NCBI RefSeq assembly: GCF_902806455.1
Contig: NZ_CADCWQ010000001.1
Location: forward strand, 2,914,001 to 2,978,000
Reading direction: 5' to 3'
Length of the DNA stretch: 64,000 bases
Source of the DNA: Virgibacillus doumboii
GTDB lineage: Bacteria; Bacillota; Bacilli; Bacillales; Amphibacillaceae
Below, one piece after another: positions 53,354-61,297 of this stretch. The first letter of the stretch is position 1; each line of letters starts with the position of its first letter. The position numbers and the translations under genes were made by a program. The notes under the pieces were generated by a model. It was not told the origin of the DNA. It made no database searches and was given only the letters and a program-made list of their open reading frames with translations.

Positions 53354-54538
53354 TTGGCTGCATCAGTAAAAACAAGATTTTGGATATTAATTTCTCTCGT
53401 TTCCATCTCGGGATTCTCACAAGGAATGCTGCTTCCTTTGTTGGCTATTATCCTGGAAAAGAATGGTGTCCCTTCATCGGTGAATGGACTGCATGCGACC
53501 GGTTTATACATAGGTGTACTTATAGCTTCTCCTTTCATGGAAAAACCGATGCGTAAATTCGGTTTCAAACCGATTATCGTCGTTGGCGGCATGCTTGTAT
53601 TCATTTCTTTGCTGTTGTTCCCGTTCTGGCAGGCGTTATGGTTCTGGTTTATTTTAAGGGTAACGGTCGGGATCGGTGACAACATGCTGCATTTTGGGAC
53701 CCAGACATGGATCACGACAACGAGTCCGAAAGATTCACGCGGAAAAAATATCGCTTTCTACGGTATGTTTTTTGGACTTGGATTCACGCTGGGTCCTTTA
53801 ATGACACAGTTACTTTCCGTCCATGAAGCATTACCTTTTCTATTGTCAGCACTTCTTAGTATGGTCGTTTGGTCGTTGATGTTTTTTGTGCGGAACCAGA
53901 TGCCTGAAGCAGAGGACGTTGGTACAGGTGCCAAAACCAGTTCAATAGGAAGATTCATACAAACCGGCAAAATTGCCTGGGTGGCACTGCTTCCTGCATT
54001 CGGCTATGGATTTTTGGAAGCAACGCTGCACGGTATTTTTCCTGTCTACGGATTGCGGATCGGACATGAAGTTGCCATGCTGTCGCTGATCATACCTTGT
54101 TTTGCTGCCGGGAGCCTTATTACACAGATCCCATTGGGCATAATGAGTGACCGTTACGGAAGAAGAAATATTCTGCTAACCGTTCTGTCAGCCGGAATCA
54201 TATGTTTTCTGATTGCCGCACTGCTGGAAACCTCGGCTATTGCACTATTCATAACCTTTGCGCTGGCAGGTATGTTTATCGGTTCATTATTTTCATTAAG
54301 TATTTCGTTTTTGGCGGATATTTTACACCCATCATTATTACCGGCCGGAAACCTGATGACAGGAATTGCATTCAGTATTGGAAGTATTATCGGACCGTAC
54401 ATTGGTGGACTGTTTATCGAATACTTTCCCGGGATTTCATTCTTTTATGTTATTGTCTTTATGCTTGTTATTATTTTGGCCGCGACATATTTTAAAAAGA
54501 ATGCTGGAACAAAAATGGACACTCAAGCCCAAAGCTGA
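53354..54538 (+). CDS. yfkF: YfkF-like MFS transporter
   Basis: This protein of about 394 residues has twelve predicted helices and the MFS loop motifs GVLIASPFMEKPMRKFGFKP and QIPLGIMSDRYGRRNILL (repeats in both halves). It corresponds to B. subtilis YfkF in place and type. Start is TTG at 53354, eight bases after GGAGG; the ATG 15 bases upstream lies before that site. The substrate is unknown; drug or sugar efflux is typical of the group. Confidence 0.85.
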   Translation: MAASVKTRFWILISLVSISGFSQGMLLPLLAIILEKNGVPSSVNGLHATGLYIGVLIASPFMEKPMRKFGFKPIIVVGGMLVFISLLLFPFWQALWFWFILRVTVGIGDNMLHFGTQTWITTTSPKDSRGKNIAFYGMFFGLGFTLGPLMTQLLSVHEALPFLLSALLSMVVWSLMFFVRNQMPEAEDVGTGAKTSSIGRFIQTGKIAWVALLPAFGYGFLEATLHGIFPVYGLRIGHEVAMLSLIIPCFAAGSLITQIPLGIMSDRYGRRNILLTVLSAGIICFLIAALLETSAIALFITFALAGMFIGSLFSLSISFLADILHPSLLPAGNLMTGIAFSIGSIIGPYIGGLFIEYFPGISFFYVIVFMLVIILAATYFKKNAGTKMDTQAQS

Positions 54539-54552
54539 GTGCCCTTTTTTTA
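54519..54552. terminator. terminator between yfkF and the ABC permease gene
   Basis: CACTCAAGC-CCAAA-GCTGAGTG pairs with one bulge and is followed by CCCTTTTTTT. The convergent genes may share it. Confidence 0.75.
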
Positions 54553-55236
54553 TAAAAATCTGCTGTACCTTGCTTCCAACCGGTCCTGCATAAATGAAAT
54601 AACAACACATATCGGCCAGTAAATGAATGCGACCAATATATACAATGTCATCGCATCGAATTCCCTGCCAACAACAATCTGTGTCCGCTGAAACAATTCC
54701 GGGACGGTAATGACCGCTGCCAGCGATGTTGCTTTGACAATATCCATAAACACATTGGTCAGCGGCGGGATTGCAATTCTTGTCGCCTGCGGTAAAATAA
54801 CTTTCCGTAATGTTTTCCAGTAGCCTAAATTAAGCGATTTGGCTGACTCCCACTGACCACTTTCAATACTATTTAATGATGCCCGGTTAATTTCTGCTAT
54901 ATAGGCTGCACTGTTCAGTCCAAAACCGACCGATGCTGCAGTCAGTGCAGACAATTCCAATCCGGCATAAGGCAAACCAAAATACAGTATAAAAAGAAAG
55001 ACTAATATCGGTGTGCCGCGCATAAAGGAAATATACACGCGTGCCGGCCATCGTAAAATAATCCTCTTTGAGCTGCGTGCCAAGGCCAAAAACAAGCCCA
55101 ATACCATACCGATTGTAAATCCAGCCAGTGCAACACCGAGAGTTGCCGGTAGTCCTCCCAATACGAAAGGAAGACTTTCCAGTGCCAGTTCCACATCAAA
55201 GACTCTGCCGAAATCAAACCCATTTAGATTAATCAT
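54550..55236 (-). CDS. polar amino-acid ABC transporter permease
   Basis: This 228-residue HisM-type permease has about five membrane helices. The conserved GLNSAAYIAEINRASLNSIESGQWESAKSLN lies in the middle (given at about 106-136) and is the ATPase contact loop of the family. Its gene begins six bases after the binding protein gene. No ATPase gene is adjacent, as with B. subtilis yckAB; it may use a shared ATPase. The ligand is probably a polar amino acid or cystine. Confidence 0.9.
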   Translation of the reverse strand: MINLNGFDFGRVFDVELALESLPFVLGGLPATLGVALAGFTIGMVLGLFLALARSSKRIILRWPARVYISFMRGTPILVFLFILYFGLPYAGLELSALTAASVGFGLNSAAYIAEINRASLNSIESGQWESAKSLNLGYWKTLRKVILPQATRIAIPPLTNVFMDIVKATSLAAVITVPELFQRTQIVVGREFDAMTLYILVAFIYWPICVVISFMQDRLEARYSRFL

Positions 55237-55242
55237 CTTTTT

Positions 55243-56115
55243 TTACAAATCCAATCCTTCAATTTCTTTTATTTCCCCTTCAGGCTTTTTGGAAGCATCT
55301 TCTTTGTAAAACTTTGTGGCAAGTTTTGTTAATGTTCCATCTTCACGCATTTCACTCAATACGTTGTTTACTTTTTCTGTTAGTTTATCGGCGCCTTTAG
55401 GTAAAACCGCTGCCTGCTCGGTTGGATGAAATTTCAATTCCGGATGCAGCATGATATCAAATTCAGGAAATGCAGCTACTCCAAATTTGGACAAATAATA
55501 ATCATTAACGATTACATCGGACCTGCCGTTATGTACATCACGCAGATAAGCTTCATTCGGAGCGTTTCCGTAAGTTTTCACCTCCGCTCCAAAATGTCTG
55601 GCAATTTCACTGTAAACGGTTGTCGCTCCACCGCCGGCAACTTTACCTTCCAGATCCTCCAGGGAATCTATGCCGGAATAGTCCCCTTTACGTACGACCA
55701 TCGTAGAATAGGAATATTTATAAGGCGTACTGAAATTAAATTCCTCTTTACGCTTACTCGTTATTTCAATATCATTTGCAGCCACATCAATTCTTCCGCT
55801 CTTAATAGCCGGCAGCATACTGTCAATCCCCATAATTTCAAATGAAACATCCAGGTCAAGGCGTTTTGCTGCTTCTCTCATTACTTCAACGTCATAACCG
55901 GTTAATTGATCTTTGGTTTCCCCTTCACCATCATAATAAGAAGCAGCAATAAGCGTACCGGACGTTCCAACAACCAGTTCACCGGATTCCTGAATTTCAG
56001 CCCATTTTCCGTCTTCTGATCCGCTGCTTTCTGAATTTCCTCCATTGTCGACACCGCAAGATGCCAAAACGAAAAGTGTTGCGATTAATAGAAACACTAA
56101 TTTCCTGCTATACAC
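55243..56115 (-). CDS. amino-acid-binding lipoprotein of ABC transporter
   Basis: This protein of about 290 residues is a solute-binding lipoprotein with signal sequence and lipobox LASCG. A type 3 amino-acid-binding domain follows, visible as GTLIAASYYDGEGETKDQLTGYDVEVM and DVAANDIEITSKRKEEFNFS. GTG at 56115 is eight bases after AAAGGGG and is preferred over the GTG at 56124. Ligand unknown (cystine or polar amino acid likely). It is the first gene of a two-gene operon with the permease. Confidence 0.9.
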   Translation of the reverse strand: MYSRKLVFLLIATLFVLASCGVDNGGNSESSGSEDGKWAEIQESGELVVGTSGTLIAASYYDGEGETKDQLTGYDVEVMREAAKRLDLDVSFEIMGIDSMLPAIKSGRIDVAANDIEITSKRKEEFNFSTPYKYSYSTMVVRKGDYSGIDSLEDLEGKVAGGGATTVYSEIARHFGAEVKTYGNAPNEAYLRDVHNGRSDVIVNDYYLSKFGVAAFPEFDIMLHPELKFHPTEQAAVLPKGADKLTEKVNNVLSEMREDGTLTKLATKFYKEDASKKPEGEIKEIEGLDL

Positions 56116-56253
56116 AAAACACACCCCTTTATTAGTTGTTATATTATAATTTCAATAATGATTGTAACAGTAAAACATGTCCATTTCAATATAATAACAT
56201 ATCTGTTTATATAGTTATAAATACCTGTATTAATTTGGCGAAAAAAACACTTC

Positions 56254-56284
56254 TTGACTTTATTTAATCTGATGTTAATATAAT
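56254..56284 (+). promoter_or_regulatory. candidate promoter of the zosA-like gene
   Basis: TTGACT (56254-56259) and TATAAT (56279-56284) are 19 bp apart, slightly long. A perfect Per box follows 13 bp downstream. Confidence 0.5.
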
Positions 56285-56297
56285 AATAAATATTTAT

Positions 56298-56312
56298 TTA
56301 TAATAATTATAA
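56298..56312. promoter_or_regulatory. perfect Per box upstream of the zosA-like gene
   Basis: TTATAATAATTATAA matches the PerR consensus TTATAATNATTATAA exactly. It lies just downstream of the candidate promoter and 16 bp before the ATG, so PerR should repress this gene until peroxide stress. Confidence 0.92.
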
Positions 56313-56328
56313 TCTGGAGGTTAGCGAA

Positions 56329-58263
56329 ATGACGACAGATTCGAAAACACTAGGTCCGCCAGAATCACATATATTCAAGACACCATTCTTGTCCATCCAG
56401 TTCAAGCACATCAGAAAGCACGCGGAAATAATAGCAGCTTTATTCAGCGGATTACTTATTCTCATTACCTGGGCACTGGGTGACAGCATCCCATCTGCTC
56501 TATGGGTGACTATGCATCTGACTGCTTTTGTTATTGGAGGGTATGCAAAAGCAAAAGAAGGAATTCAGGAAACGATAGCAAACAAAGAGCTGAATGTAGA
56601 AATGCTGATGATCTTCGCTGCAATCGGGTCAGCCGCCATCGGTTACTGGACAGAAGGAGCCATTTTAATTTTCATATTTGCACTATCCGGTGCACTTGAA
56701 ACTTACACGATGCAAAAAAGTAATAAAGAAATATCTTCCCTGATGGATTTACAGCCGGAGCAAGCATTACGCATAACGAACGGGCAGGAAAAAATCGTTC
56801 CCGTTTCCGAGCTTGGACTTGACGACATAATTCTTGTTCGGGCAGGGGAGCGTATTCCTGCTGACGGGGTCATTGTGAAGGGAGCAACAGCTATTGATGA
56901 AAGTGCAATCACCGGAGAATCGGTGCCGGTCAGCAAGCTGAACAACAATGATGTTTTTGCCGGAACCGTTGCACTTGATGGATCAATTTCAGTGAAAATA
57001 ACAAAGCCCGCAAATGAGACACTCTTCCAAAAGATTATTCAACTGGTTCAATCGGCGCAGGAAGAAAAGTCTCCATCCCAATTGTTTATCGAGCGTTTTG
57101 AAGGAACCTATGTAAAAGTGGTCCTGGCAACTGTCGCTGTCATGATGTTTTTACCAAATTTCCTTTTTGGGTGGTCATTATCTGAAAGTATTTACCGGGC
57201 AATGATTCTGTTAGTTGTTGCCTCACCCTGTGCGCTGGTTGCATCAATCATGCCCGCAACATTATCCGCTATTTCCAACAGTGCGAAAAACGGGGTCCTG
57301 TTCAAGGGTGGTGTTCATGTTGAAAATCTGAGCCATGTTAAGGCAATCGCATTTGATAAAACAGGTACATTAACGAATGGGACACCTGAAGTTACCGATG
57401 CCTATATGGACCCTAATTTGGATAAGGAAAAAGTTTTGGCCATAGCTGGGGCAATTGAAAAAGAATCTACACATCCTCTTGCACAGGCAATCACAGCATA
57501 CAGCGAAACAAACTGGTCTGGCGCTACGCCGGCTATCGGACAGGTGACAACATTAAGTGGTAACGGTGTATCTGCCTATGTTAATAATGAGAAATGGGAA
57601 ATTGGCAAGGCTGCTTTCGTTGGCAAACAGAAAGCCTTCGAATTTCAGAATGGGATAGCTGAAACGCTTGCCAGGGAAGGTAAAACAGTAGTATTCGTAA
57701 AATATAATGATAAAATTGCAGCACTTTTCGCATTGAAGGATTCCATCAGATACGATACAAAAATAGCGATTAATACGTTAAAAAAACATGGCGTCCATAC
57801 GGTAATGCTGACAGGAGACAATGAAAAAACCGCTAAAGCAATCGCCCGTGAAGCTGGAATTGATCATTATATCGCTGAATGCCTGCCGGAGGAAAAAGTG
57901 GACCAGGTGAAAAAACTGCGGACAGATTATGAGAATGTCGCAATGGTCGGTGACGGCATTAATGATGCGCCTGCATTGGCAAGTGCAAACCTCGGAATCG
58001 CAATGGGCAAAGGTACCGATGTCGCCCTGGAAACTGCCGACGTTGTCTTAATGAAAAATGACCTGCCAAAAATAACCAATGCCATTCAATTATCGCGCCG
58101 TATGAATAAAGTGGTTAAGCTGAATGTTGTCTTTTCACTTGGGGTAATTCTTTTACTAATCGCATCCAACTTCCTGCAGGTGCTTGATTTGCCATTGGGC
58201 GTAATCGGTCATGAAGGCAGTACCATTCTGGTTATATTAAATGGCCTGAGATTGTTGAAATGA
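56329..58263 (+). CDS. zosA: ZosA-like P1B-type metal-transporting ATPase
   Basis: This 644-residue metal pump has no N-terminal metal-binding repeat. About eight membrane helices carry the membrane motif SPC (ASPCALVASIMPA, about 302-314) where most P1B pumps have CPC. The phosphorylated Asp is in AFDKTGTLTNG (about 343), with HPLAQAI and GDGINDAPAL. The SPC variant and a Per box are features of B. subtilis ZosA, a PerR-controlled pump linked to zinc uptake in peroxide stress. Metal and direction are inferred by similarity. Confidence 0.88.
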   Translation: MTTDSKTLGPPESHIFKTPFLSIQFKHIRKHAEIIAALFSGLLILITWALGDSIPSALWVTMHLTAFVIGGYAKAKEGIQETIANKELNVEMLMIFAAIGSAAIGYWTEGAILIFIFALSGALETYTMQKSNKEISSLMDLQPEQALRITNGQEKIVPVSELGLDDIILVRAGERIPADGVIVKGATAIDESAITGESVPVSKLNNNDVFAGTVALDGSISVKITKPANETLFQKIIQLVQSAQEEKSPSQLFIERFEGTYVKVVLATVAVMMFLPNFLFGWSLSESIYRAMILLVVASPCALVASIMPATLSAISNSAKNGVLFKGGVHVENLSHVKAIAFDKTGTLTNGTPEVTDAYMDPNLDKEKVLAIAGAIEKESTHPLAQAITAYSETNWSGATPAIGQVTTLSGNGVSAYVNNEKWEIGKAAFVGKQKAFEFQNGIAETLAREGKTVVFVKYNDKIAALFALKDSIRYDTKIAINTLKKHGVHTVMLTGDNEKTAKAIAREAGIDHYIAECLPEEKVDQVKKLRTDYENVAMVGDGINDAPALASANLGIAMGKGTDVALETADVVLMKNDLPKITNAIQLSRRMNKVVKLNVVFSLGVILLLIASNFLQVLDLPLGVIGHEGSTILVILNGLRLLK

Positions 58264-58285
58264 TCTATTCCAGGCGTTAATCAAA

Positions 58286-58324
58286 AAAATCCCGATTACC
58301 TTAAAGGTGGTCCGGGATTTTTTA
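58286..58324 (+). terminator. terminator of the zosA-like gene
   Basis: AATCCCGATTACC-TTAAA-GGTGGTCCGGGATT is followed by TTTTT. Confidence 0.88.
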
Positions 58325-58359
58325 ATATTTGTGCTTTCTCTCCTATGAAGGTGGGGTGA

Positions 58360-58465
58360 AATGTGAACTTGAGCGGGTAATTTGTGAACTTAAGCGAAAA
58401 AATTGTGAACTTGGGCGAAAATCCTTTCATCTTGAGCGGATTCTGTGACAACTTGAGCGAAAAGC
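58360..58465. repeat. intergenic array D: 21-nt tandem units with TGTGAACTTGAGCG core
   Basis: Units start at 58362, 58383 and 58404 (exact 21-nt steps) with core TGTGAACTTRRGCG. A changed fourth unit starts at 58425 and a fifth at 58444. The core equals that of array C and is the reverse complement of array B. It lies between convergent zosA and yfkH, about 60 bp from the yfkH stop. Confidence 0.85.
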
Positions 58466-58520
58466 CCTGTTTCACGAAAAACCCGCAACACCACGAGCAC
58501 GCGTGGATAAAATGACAATC

Positions 58521-59351
58521 CTATTCTTCAATCTCCAGTATCGTTCTTTTTCGAACAAGGGCATTGATCATGCCACCTATCATGATAATGACTCCGGATA
58601 AGTAAAACCAGATCATTAAAATAATCACAGTACCGAGACTGCCATAAGTTGCTGAATAGTTGCCTATCGAATTTACATAAAAGGAAAATGCCAGTGACAC
58701 AAGCTGCCAGCCGATTGTCGCAAACAGTGCGCCCCATACCGCATTCCTGAAATAAATGCGTTTATTCGGTGCGAGCTTATATAAGGCAAGCAGGACAATA
58801 AAGAAAACTACTGAGGAAACCACCCAGCGCAGCATTTCCCATACATCCAGAAAACCGGCAGATAAGCCAAAGAATGAAAAGATATATTCACCAACCGTTT
58901 TACCGAAAATAGGTAATAAAAATGCCATGATGATTACAAAAAACATTGCAATCGTTAATACAATAGCAATCAGTCGCGAGACAATGAACGAACGATCCTC
59001 GTCCACTTCATAAGCTTCATTAAAACCTTGTATGATTGCATTTATTGCATTTGATGCCGACCAAAGTGTGCCGATAATTCCAATCGATAATAACTGACCA
59101 TTTCGCTCATTCACAAGATCGGTAACATTTTGGTTGATTAACTCGGTTATTTCCCCTGGGGCATACCTTTCGATAAAATCAATAATCGTCTGATCATCAA
59201 TCGGCAGGAATCCAACTAATGTCATTAAAAAAAGCATGAAAGGAAAAAGGGATAACAGGAAAAAGTAGGCGAGTTGAGCTGCCTTGCCAAAAAGATCATT
59301 TTCCATGATCCGCTGGTACAGTTCTTTTACAAATGCTATACTCTCCTTCAT
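58521..59351 (-). CDS. yfkH: YihY/RBN-family membrane protein
   Basis: This 276-residue protein has six membrane helices and belongs to the YihY (formerly ribonuclease BN) family. KAAQLAYFFLLSLFPFMLFL at the start and WGALFATIGWQLVSLAFSFYV near the end are conserved. The old nuclease assignment of the family is not supported, so function is open. It is the last gene of the yfkJ-yfkI-yfkH order, the same as in B. subtilis. Confidence 0.9.
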   Translation of the reverse strand: MKESIAFVKELYQRIMENDLFGKAAQLAYFFLLSLFPFMLFLMTLVGFLPIDDQTIIDFIERYAPGEITELINQNVTDLVNERNGQLLSIGIIGTLWSASNAINAIIQGFNEAYEVDEDRSFIVSRLIAIVLTIAMFFVIIMAFLLPIFGKTVGEYIFSFFGLSAGFLDVWEMLRWVVSSVVFFIVLLALYKLAPNKRIYFRNAVWGALFATIGWQLVSLAFSFYVNSIGNYSATYGSLGTVIILMIWFYLSGVIIMIGGMINALVRKRTILEIEE

Positions 59352-59440
59352 TTTCCCGGCCTCCTTTCAGCAAAAGCGCAAGCATCCGTTACAAATAGTG
59401 ACGCTGCTTCGGAATGCCTCCATTATTTCCGGAATCAAAA

Positions 59441-59743
59441 CTACATCGTATCGTCCAGGTTTTTCTGACCCTTTTTGGTAAACTTGTCCAATGTATCTTC
59501 AACCTGTTCCAACGCATTAATTGCACTTTCTGCACCACTGGAAAAATCTCTGTTGAATTTGTTGAATGCATCCCTTACATTGCGTACCGCTTCGGATGGA
59601 TGTTGTACGTAATAATTGGATTGTTTTCTGACGTTCTTCATTTTACCTTTCGTATAATATCTTGCATCACTGCTAAATAAAGATATTAGACCTCCTGCAA
59701 CAGCTCCTAGAATTACACCAAAAAATAAATTTCGTTTACCCAT
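59441..59743 (-). CDS. yfkI: YtxH-domain general stress protein
   Basis: This 100-residue protein has an N-terminal membrane segment (FFGVILGAVAGGLISLFSS, about 6-24). The rest is helical and amphipathic, typical of YtxH-like stress proteins. Position between yfkJ and yfkH equals that of B. subtilis yfkI. Molecular role unknown. Spacing of 22 bp to yfkJ suggests co-transcription. Confidence 0.82.
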   Translation of the reverse strand: MGKRNLFFGVILGAVAGGLISLFSSDARYYTKGKMKNVRKQSNYYVQHPSEAVRNVRDAFNKFNRDFSSGAESAINALEQVEDTLDKFTKKGQKNLDDTM

Positions 59744-59765
59744 TATGTACAGCTCCTTTTTGTTC

Positions 59766-60242
59766 TTAAATGTTATTGGTTTTTACGATATATTCGAGTA
59801 ACTCATTACAGCCCTTGGATACCAGTTCATATGTGTAGTCAAAGTTTCCTGTAAAGTACGGATCAGGAACATTCAGTTCATCCGAATCGTCCACAAATTC
59901 CATTAGTTTGGCAACAACTACGCCTGTTTCGTCCTCATTAATACCCTGCAGATCACTGATGTTTTGATCATCCATAGCTATAATGTAATCAAAATCACGC
60001 CAGTCGTCGGTATGTACCTGACGCGCCTTCATTCCCTTGTAGGAAATGCGCAGCTGATCAAGCAGGTTTCTTGTCCCGATATGCGGAACTTCACCACTGT
60101 GCCAATGCCCGATTCCTGCTGAGTCAACTTCGATTTTACCTGACAGATTTTTCTTTTTCACCAGGTCACGAAAGATTGCCTCTGCCATTGGGGAACGGCA
60201 AATATTTCCGAGACATATAAATAAAACACGAATAATAATCAT
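59766..60242 (-). CDS. yfkJ: low-molecular-weight protein-tyrosine phosphatase
   Basis: This 158-residue enzyme has the phosphatase loop CLGNICRS (C-x5-R-S, about 10-17) near the start. The general-acid Asp is in VPDPYFTG (about 125-132). It dephosphorylates tyrosine or arginine residues of proteins; which one cannot be told here. It heads the yfkJ-yfkI-yfkH operon. Confidence 0.93.
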   Translation of the reverse strand: MIIIRVLFICLGNICRSPMAEAIFRDLVKKKNLSGKIEVDSAGIGHWHSGEVPHIGTRNLLDQLRISYKGMKARQVHTDDWRDFDYIIAMDDQNISDLQGINEDETGVVVAKLMEFVDDSDELNVPDPYFTGNFDYTYELVSKGCNELLEYIVKTNNI

Positions 60243-60318
60243 CCCACCCTTCAGTTGTATTATATTCCATTATTTTGTTCTGATTAAGTAAAATGAAATA
60301 ATATTTTCTTTAAGACTG

Positions 60319-60861
60319 TTATTGTTCCAATAATATCCCTTTCATACGCAAAACTTCACAGGCTTCGTCCAATTGCTGCTGTGTTTCTGCTTCAATCGTA
60401 TGCAGGTGGACACCGTCAGTGAGTTGTGATAAAAGAGCAGCTTCTGTTTGTTTCATTTCATCAAGAAATGCTTCTACATCACGCCGGTTCTTTAACATTA
60501 ACGGTCCGGTGATATCTCCATAAACCGGGTGTTCCACCATCACATCCCTTACCGAAACCCCGTGATCAACCAGTGTATACAATTCATCCTTCGTTTCTTC
60601 CGACTGATGACATACAGCGATTACTTTCGTCAAATAACTGGCAGTCTTATTCTCAAGAAAAAAGACATATCCTCGTGAGGTGGCAATTATAGGTATTCCC
60701 TTTGCTTTTAACAGGGAAACATCCTGAACAATAACCTGACGACTGACATTCATATATTCAGCTAAAGTGTTGCCGGTAACCGGCTCACTGCTGCCCTTCA
60801 GTAACGATAAAATCAGATTGCGTCTCTTTTCACCTGGTACTTTTTTGCCTTCCATATCCAT
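60319..60861 (-). CDS. niaR: NiaR, niacin-responsive repressor
   Basis: This 180-residue regulator has an N-terminal winged helix (TGNTLAEYMNVSRQVIVQDVSLLK, given at about 28-51) and a C-terminal 3H domain whose histidines (CHQSEE, DHGVSV, EHPVYGD, HLHTIEA) bind metal and nicotinic acid. It represses NAD synthesis and niacin uptake genes. Start ATG at 60861 follows GGAGGAGC; a longer reading is unsupported. It is divergent from the symporter operon. Confidence 0.9.
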   Translation of the reverse strand: MDMEGKKVPGEKRRNLILSLLKGSSEPVTGNTLAEYMNVSRQVIVQDVSLLKAKGIPIIATSRGYVFFLENKTASYLTKVIAVCHQSEETKDELYTLVDHGVSVRDVMVEHPVYGDITGPLMLKNRRDVEAFLDEMKQTEAALLSQLTDGVHLHTIEAETQQQLDEACEVLRMKGILLEQ

Positions 60862-60980
60862 ACCGCTCCTCCAGGTTCTTCCGATACTTATATTCTTATT
60901 ATACCGAACCTGTTGTATTTGTGCATTTAACATCTACATTATTGAAAAATGTTGTTTTTTCTGTTTATTTATGTGAATAT

Positions 60981-61007
60981 ATATGTGTAAAGACATATGT
61001 AAAGATA
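60981..61007. promoter_or_regulatory. direct repeat between niaR and the symporter operon
   Basis: TGTAAAGA occurs at 60986-60993 and 60998-61005, each preceded by an ATATG-type sequence, 12 nt apart. It lies between divergent genes and could be an operator; a link to NiaR is a guess. Confidence 0.35.
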
Positions 61008-61107
61008 ATATTGTAAAAATAACCGATTTCTTTTCATATGATTTTACAAGTCTTTAAGCCAGTTTGAAATACATTGTTCATTTGTTCACAAGGAGGAAAG
61101 AAGCCGC

Positions 61108-61296
61108 ATGAAAAATAATCAGTCTAAAGTTGTGTGGGGCGCACTTATAATTGTATTCATTTTATTAGCTTATATCCTTCCCTTCACAGTCTTATCAGGT
61201 GTTCATGCCTGGTACGGCAGTTTCCTGTTATGGGGAATTACCGGATTGCTCATCATCATTGCAAATATCTTCGTTACAAAGAATTGGGGGAAGTAA
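61108..61296 (+). CDS. DUF3311 small membrane protein
   Basis: This 62-residue protein has two membrane helices (about 8-28 and 35-56) with the family pattern LPFTVLSGVHAWYGSFLLWG. DUF3311 proteins are regularly encoded right before a sodium/solute symporter (yhjC-yhjB in B. subtilis), as here. It is probably an auxiliary subunit of the symporter. AGGAGG precedes the ATG. Confidence 0.88.
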   Translation: MKNNQSKVVWGALIIVFILLAYILPFTVLSGVHAWYGSFLLWGITGLLIIIANIFVTKNWGK

Positions 61297-61297
61297 A

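Noticed and set aside
53293-53556. Plus-strand frame overlapping the start of the MFS gene
   Set aside because: It is an alternative frame over the beginning of a clear membrane transporter, with no ribosome binding site.
19064-58465. CRISPR arrays for the short phased repeats
   Set aside because: Units are 20-22 nt including the variable part, repeats are imperfect, there are no 30-nt spacers, and no cas genes are in the window.
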